A stretch of DNA of 34,338 bases, taken from an uncultured Pseudomonadales bacterium. Lineage in GTDB: Bacteria > Pseudomonadota > Gammaproteobacteria > Pseudomonadales > Porticoccaceae. Under the pieces are notes generated by a model. That model ran no database searches, had not been told where the DNA came from, and saw only the letters and a program-made list of their open reading frames with translations. Of this stretch, positions 33,676 to 34,338 are shown one piece after another (the first letter of the stretch is position 1; the number at the start of each line of letters is the position of its first letter). The stretch is from assembly GCA_905478975.1 (NCBI GenBank), contig CAJQKW010000126.1, forward strand, positions 1-34,338, written 5' to 3'. Made by a program: the position numbers and the translations under genes.

Positions 33676-34338
33676 TCAAGGCGCAATAATGACTTCGGCC
33701 TCAATGTCACCGGCATCCGTCTGAGCAAAAAGCTGTAAGGTGGCGCCTGGCGGCGGAGCTGGGTTTTCCGGGTTAGCCAGCACGATCCAGTCGCGGCTCT
33801 GACCAGCTAGCACATAATCAGACGTCTCTAGGGTTACCCAAGGTTGCGCGCTTTCAAGCAGTGATAACTTGAAGTTTTTAATTTGGATGTGGGCGTTTCC
33901 GTTGTTGCTCAGGCTGATCTTGAGTGCACCCTGGGGGGTATCAGTCGCCTGCCAGCGTAGCACGGGTTTAGCGGCAACCTCAGGCAAAACAAACACTGGC
34001 AGACTGATGCGCATCAACATCCGCGTACCCATAAAATCGAGATTGGGTGGCGGCGGCAATTCCTGTAGGATGACGCGATAGGTCAGCTCGCGCTGCGCAT
34101 CAGGTGCGCGGCGCAGCCCAGCTCGGATCAACTGCGAGCTACCAGCTGGAATGGTGAAAATGGGCGGATTGGCGAGCAGGTCGCGGCTGGGCGTCAAAAT
34201 ATCTTTGCCCTCCGCTTGTGACCAGCTCAGTACCTCCATTTGCATCGTTACTGGTTCAGTACCATCGTTGCGCACGGAAAGCGAACCTATCTTCTGGCCG
34301 TCCGACAGCGTTACACGCACCGGACTCACCCCAATTTT
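33676..34338 (-). CDS. Periplasmic pilus chaperone (5' end outside the window)
   Basis: At least 220 residues; the frame stays open to the window edge (K-I-G-V-S-P-V-R-V-T-L-S), so the start and signal peptide are missing. Ig-like PapD/FimC fold: V-R-V-T-L-S-D-G-Q and L-R-N-D-G in domain 1, the Q-L-I-R-A-G-L-R subunit-binding strand, and Y-R-V-I-L-Q-E-L-P-P before domain 2. It delivers pilus subunits to the usher encoded just downstream. Confidence 0.9.
   Translation of the reverse strand, partial: KIGVSPVRVTLSDGQKIGSLSVRNDGTEPVTMQMEVLSWSQAEGKDILTPSRDLLANPPIFTIPAGSSQLIRAGLRRAPDAQRELTYRVILQELPPPPNLDFMGTRMLMRISLPVFVLPEVAAKPVLRWQATDTPQGALKISLSNNGNAHIQIKNFKLSLLESAQPWVTLETSDYVLAGQSRDWIVLANPENPAPPPGATLQLFAQTDAGDIEAEVIIAP

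Overview
The window looks like chromosome from a marine, oligotrophic-type gammaproteobacterium, perhaps SAR92/OM60-like (Cellvibrionales). This is inferred from gene content: a GbdR-type regulator, soxBDAG, a laminarinase-like GH16 lipoprotein with Ig-like domains, an Anr/FNR box and a Csu-like pilus. No rRNA or tRNA gene fixes the taxonomy. Most genes lie on the minus strand.

Layout. 1-204: C-terminus of an MFS transporter, probably nitrate/nitrite type. 436-1806: an outer-membrane porin behind a perfect FNR/Anr box. 1807-3042: an accessory insert with an attC-like site, a duplicated 3' fragment of soxG and a vapBC module. 3043-8251: soxB-soxD-soxA-soxG, tetrameric sarcosine oxidase. 8475-10545: two convergent GlxA/AraC-family regulators, the second GbdR-like. 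10675-21001: a nine-gene minus-strand operon. In transcription order it holds a dimethylglycine/sarcosine dehydrogenase-like flavoprotein, a pyrrolysine-free MttB-family methyltransferase, a corrinoid protein, DUF1638, PF13769 'virulence factor', a MetV-like protein, MetF, a methyl-THF:corrinoid methyltransferase and a RACo-type ferredoxin-ASKHA corrinoid activase. 21283-22950: fhs, divergent from that operon. 23144-23769: a second VapBC-like module bracketed by direct repeats. 23989-26541: a DUF2855 protein and a flavin monooxygenase-like protein. 26711-27295: a PlsC-type acyltransferase. 27538-29505: a GH16 lipoprotein. 29600-30795: a repeat-rich stretch without a recognisable gene. 30796-34338: an archaic chaperone-usher pilus locus (one SCPU subunit, usher, 5'-truncated chaperone).

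How the core works (inference from families and synteny). A quaternary amine, most simply glycine betaine, gives one methyl to the corrinoid protein through the MttB-family enzyme. The MtgA-like enzyme passes it to THF, and MetF/MetV oxidise methyl-THF towards methylene-THF. RACo re-reduces corrinoid that oxidises to Co(II). The dimethylglycine left over goes through the FAD/GcvT dehydrogenase to sarcosine, and SoxBDAG takes it to glycine; both can deliver C1 as methylene-THF. Fhs links the folate pool to formate and ATP. The two regulators belong to the betaine/dimethylglycine/sarcosine-sensing group. The striking point is an anaerobe-style corrinoid demethylation module built into an O2-using betaine catabolic island, with two conserved members (DUF1638, PF13769) of unknown role and Arg/Gly-rich tails on three of its proteins.
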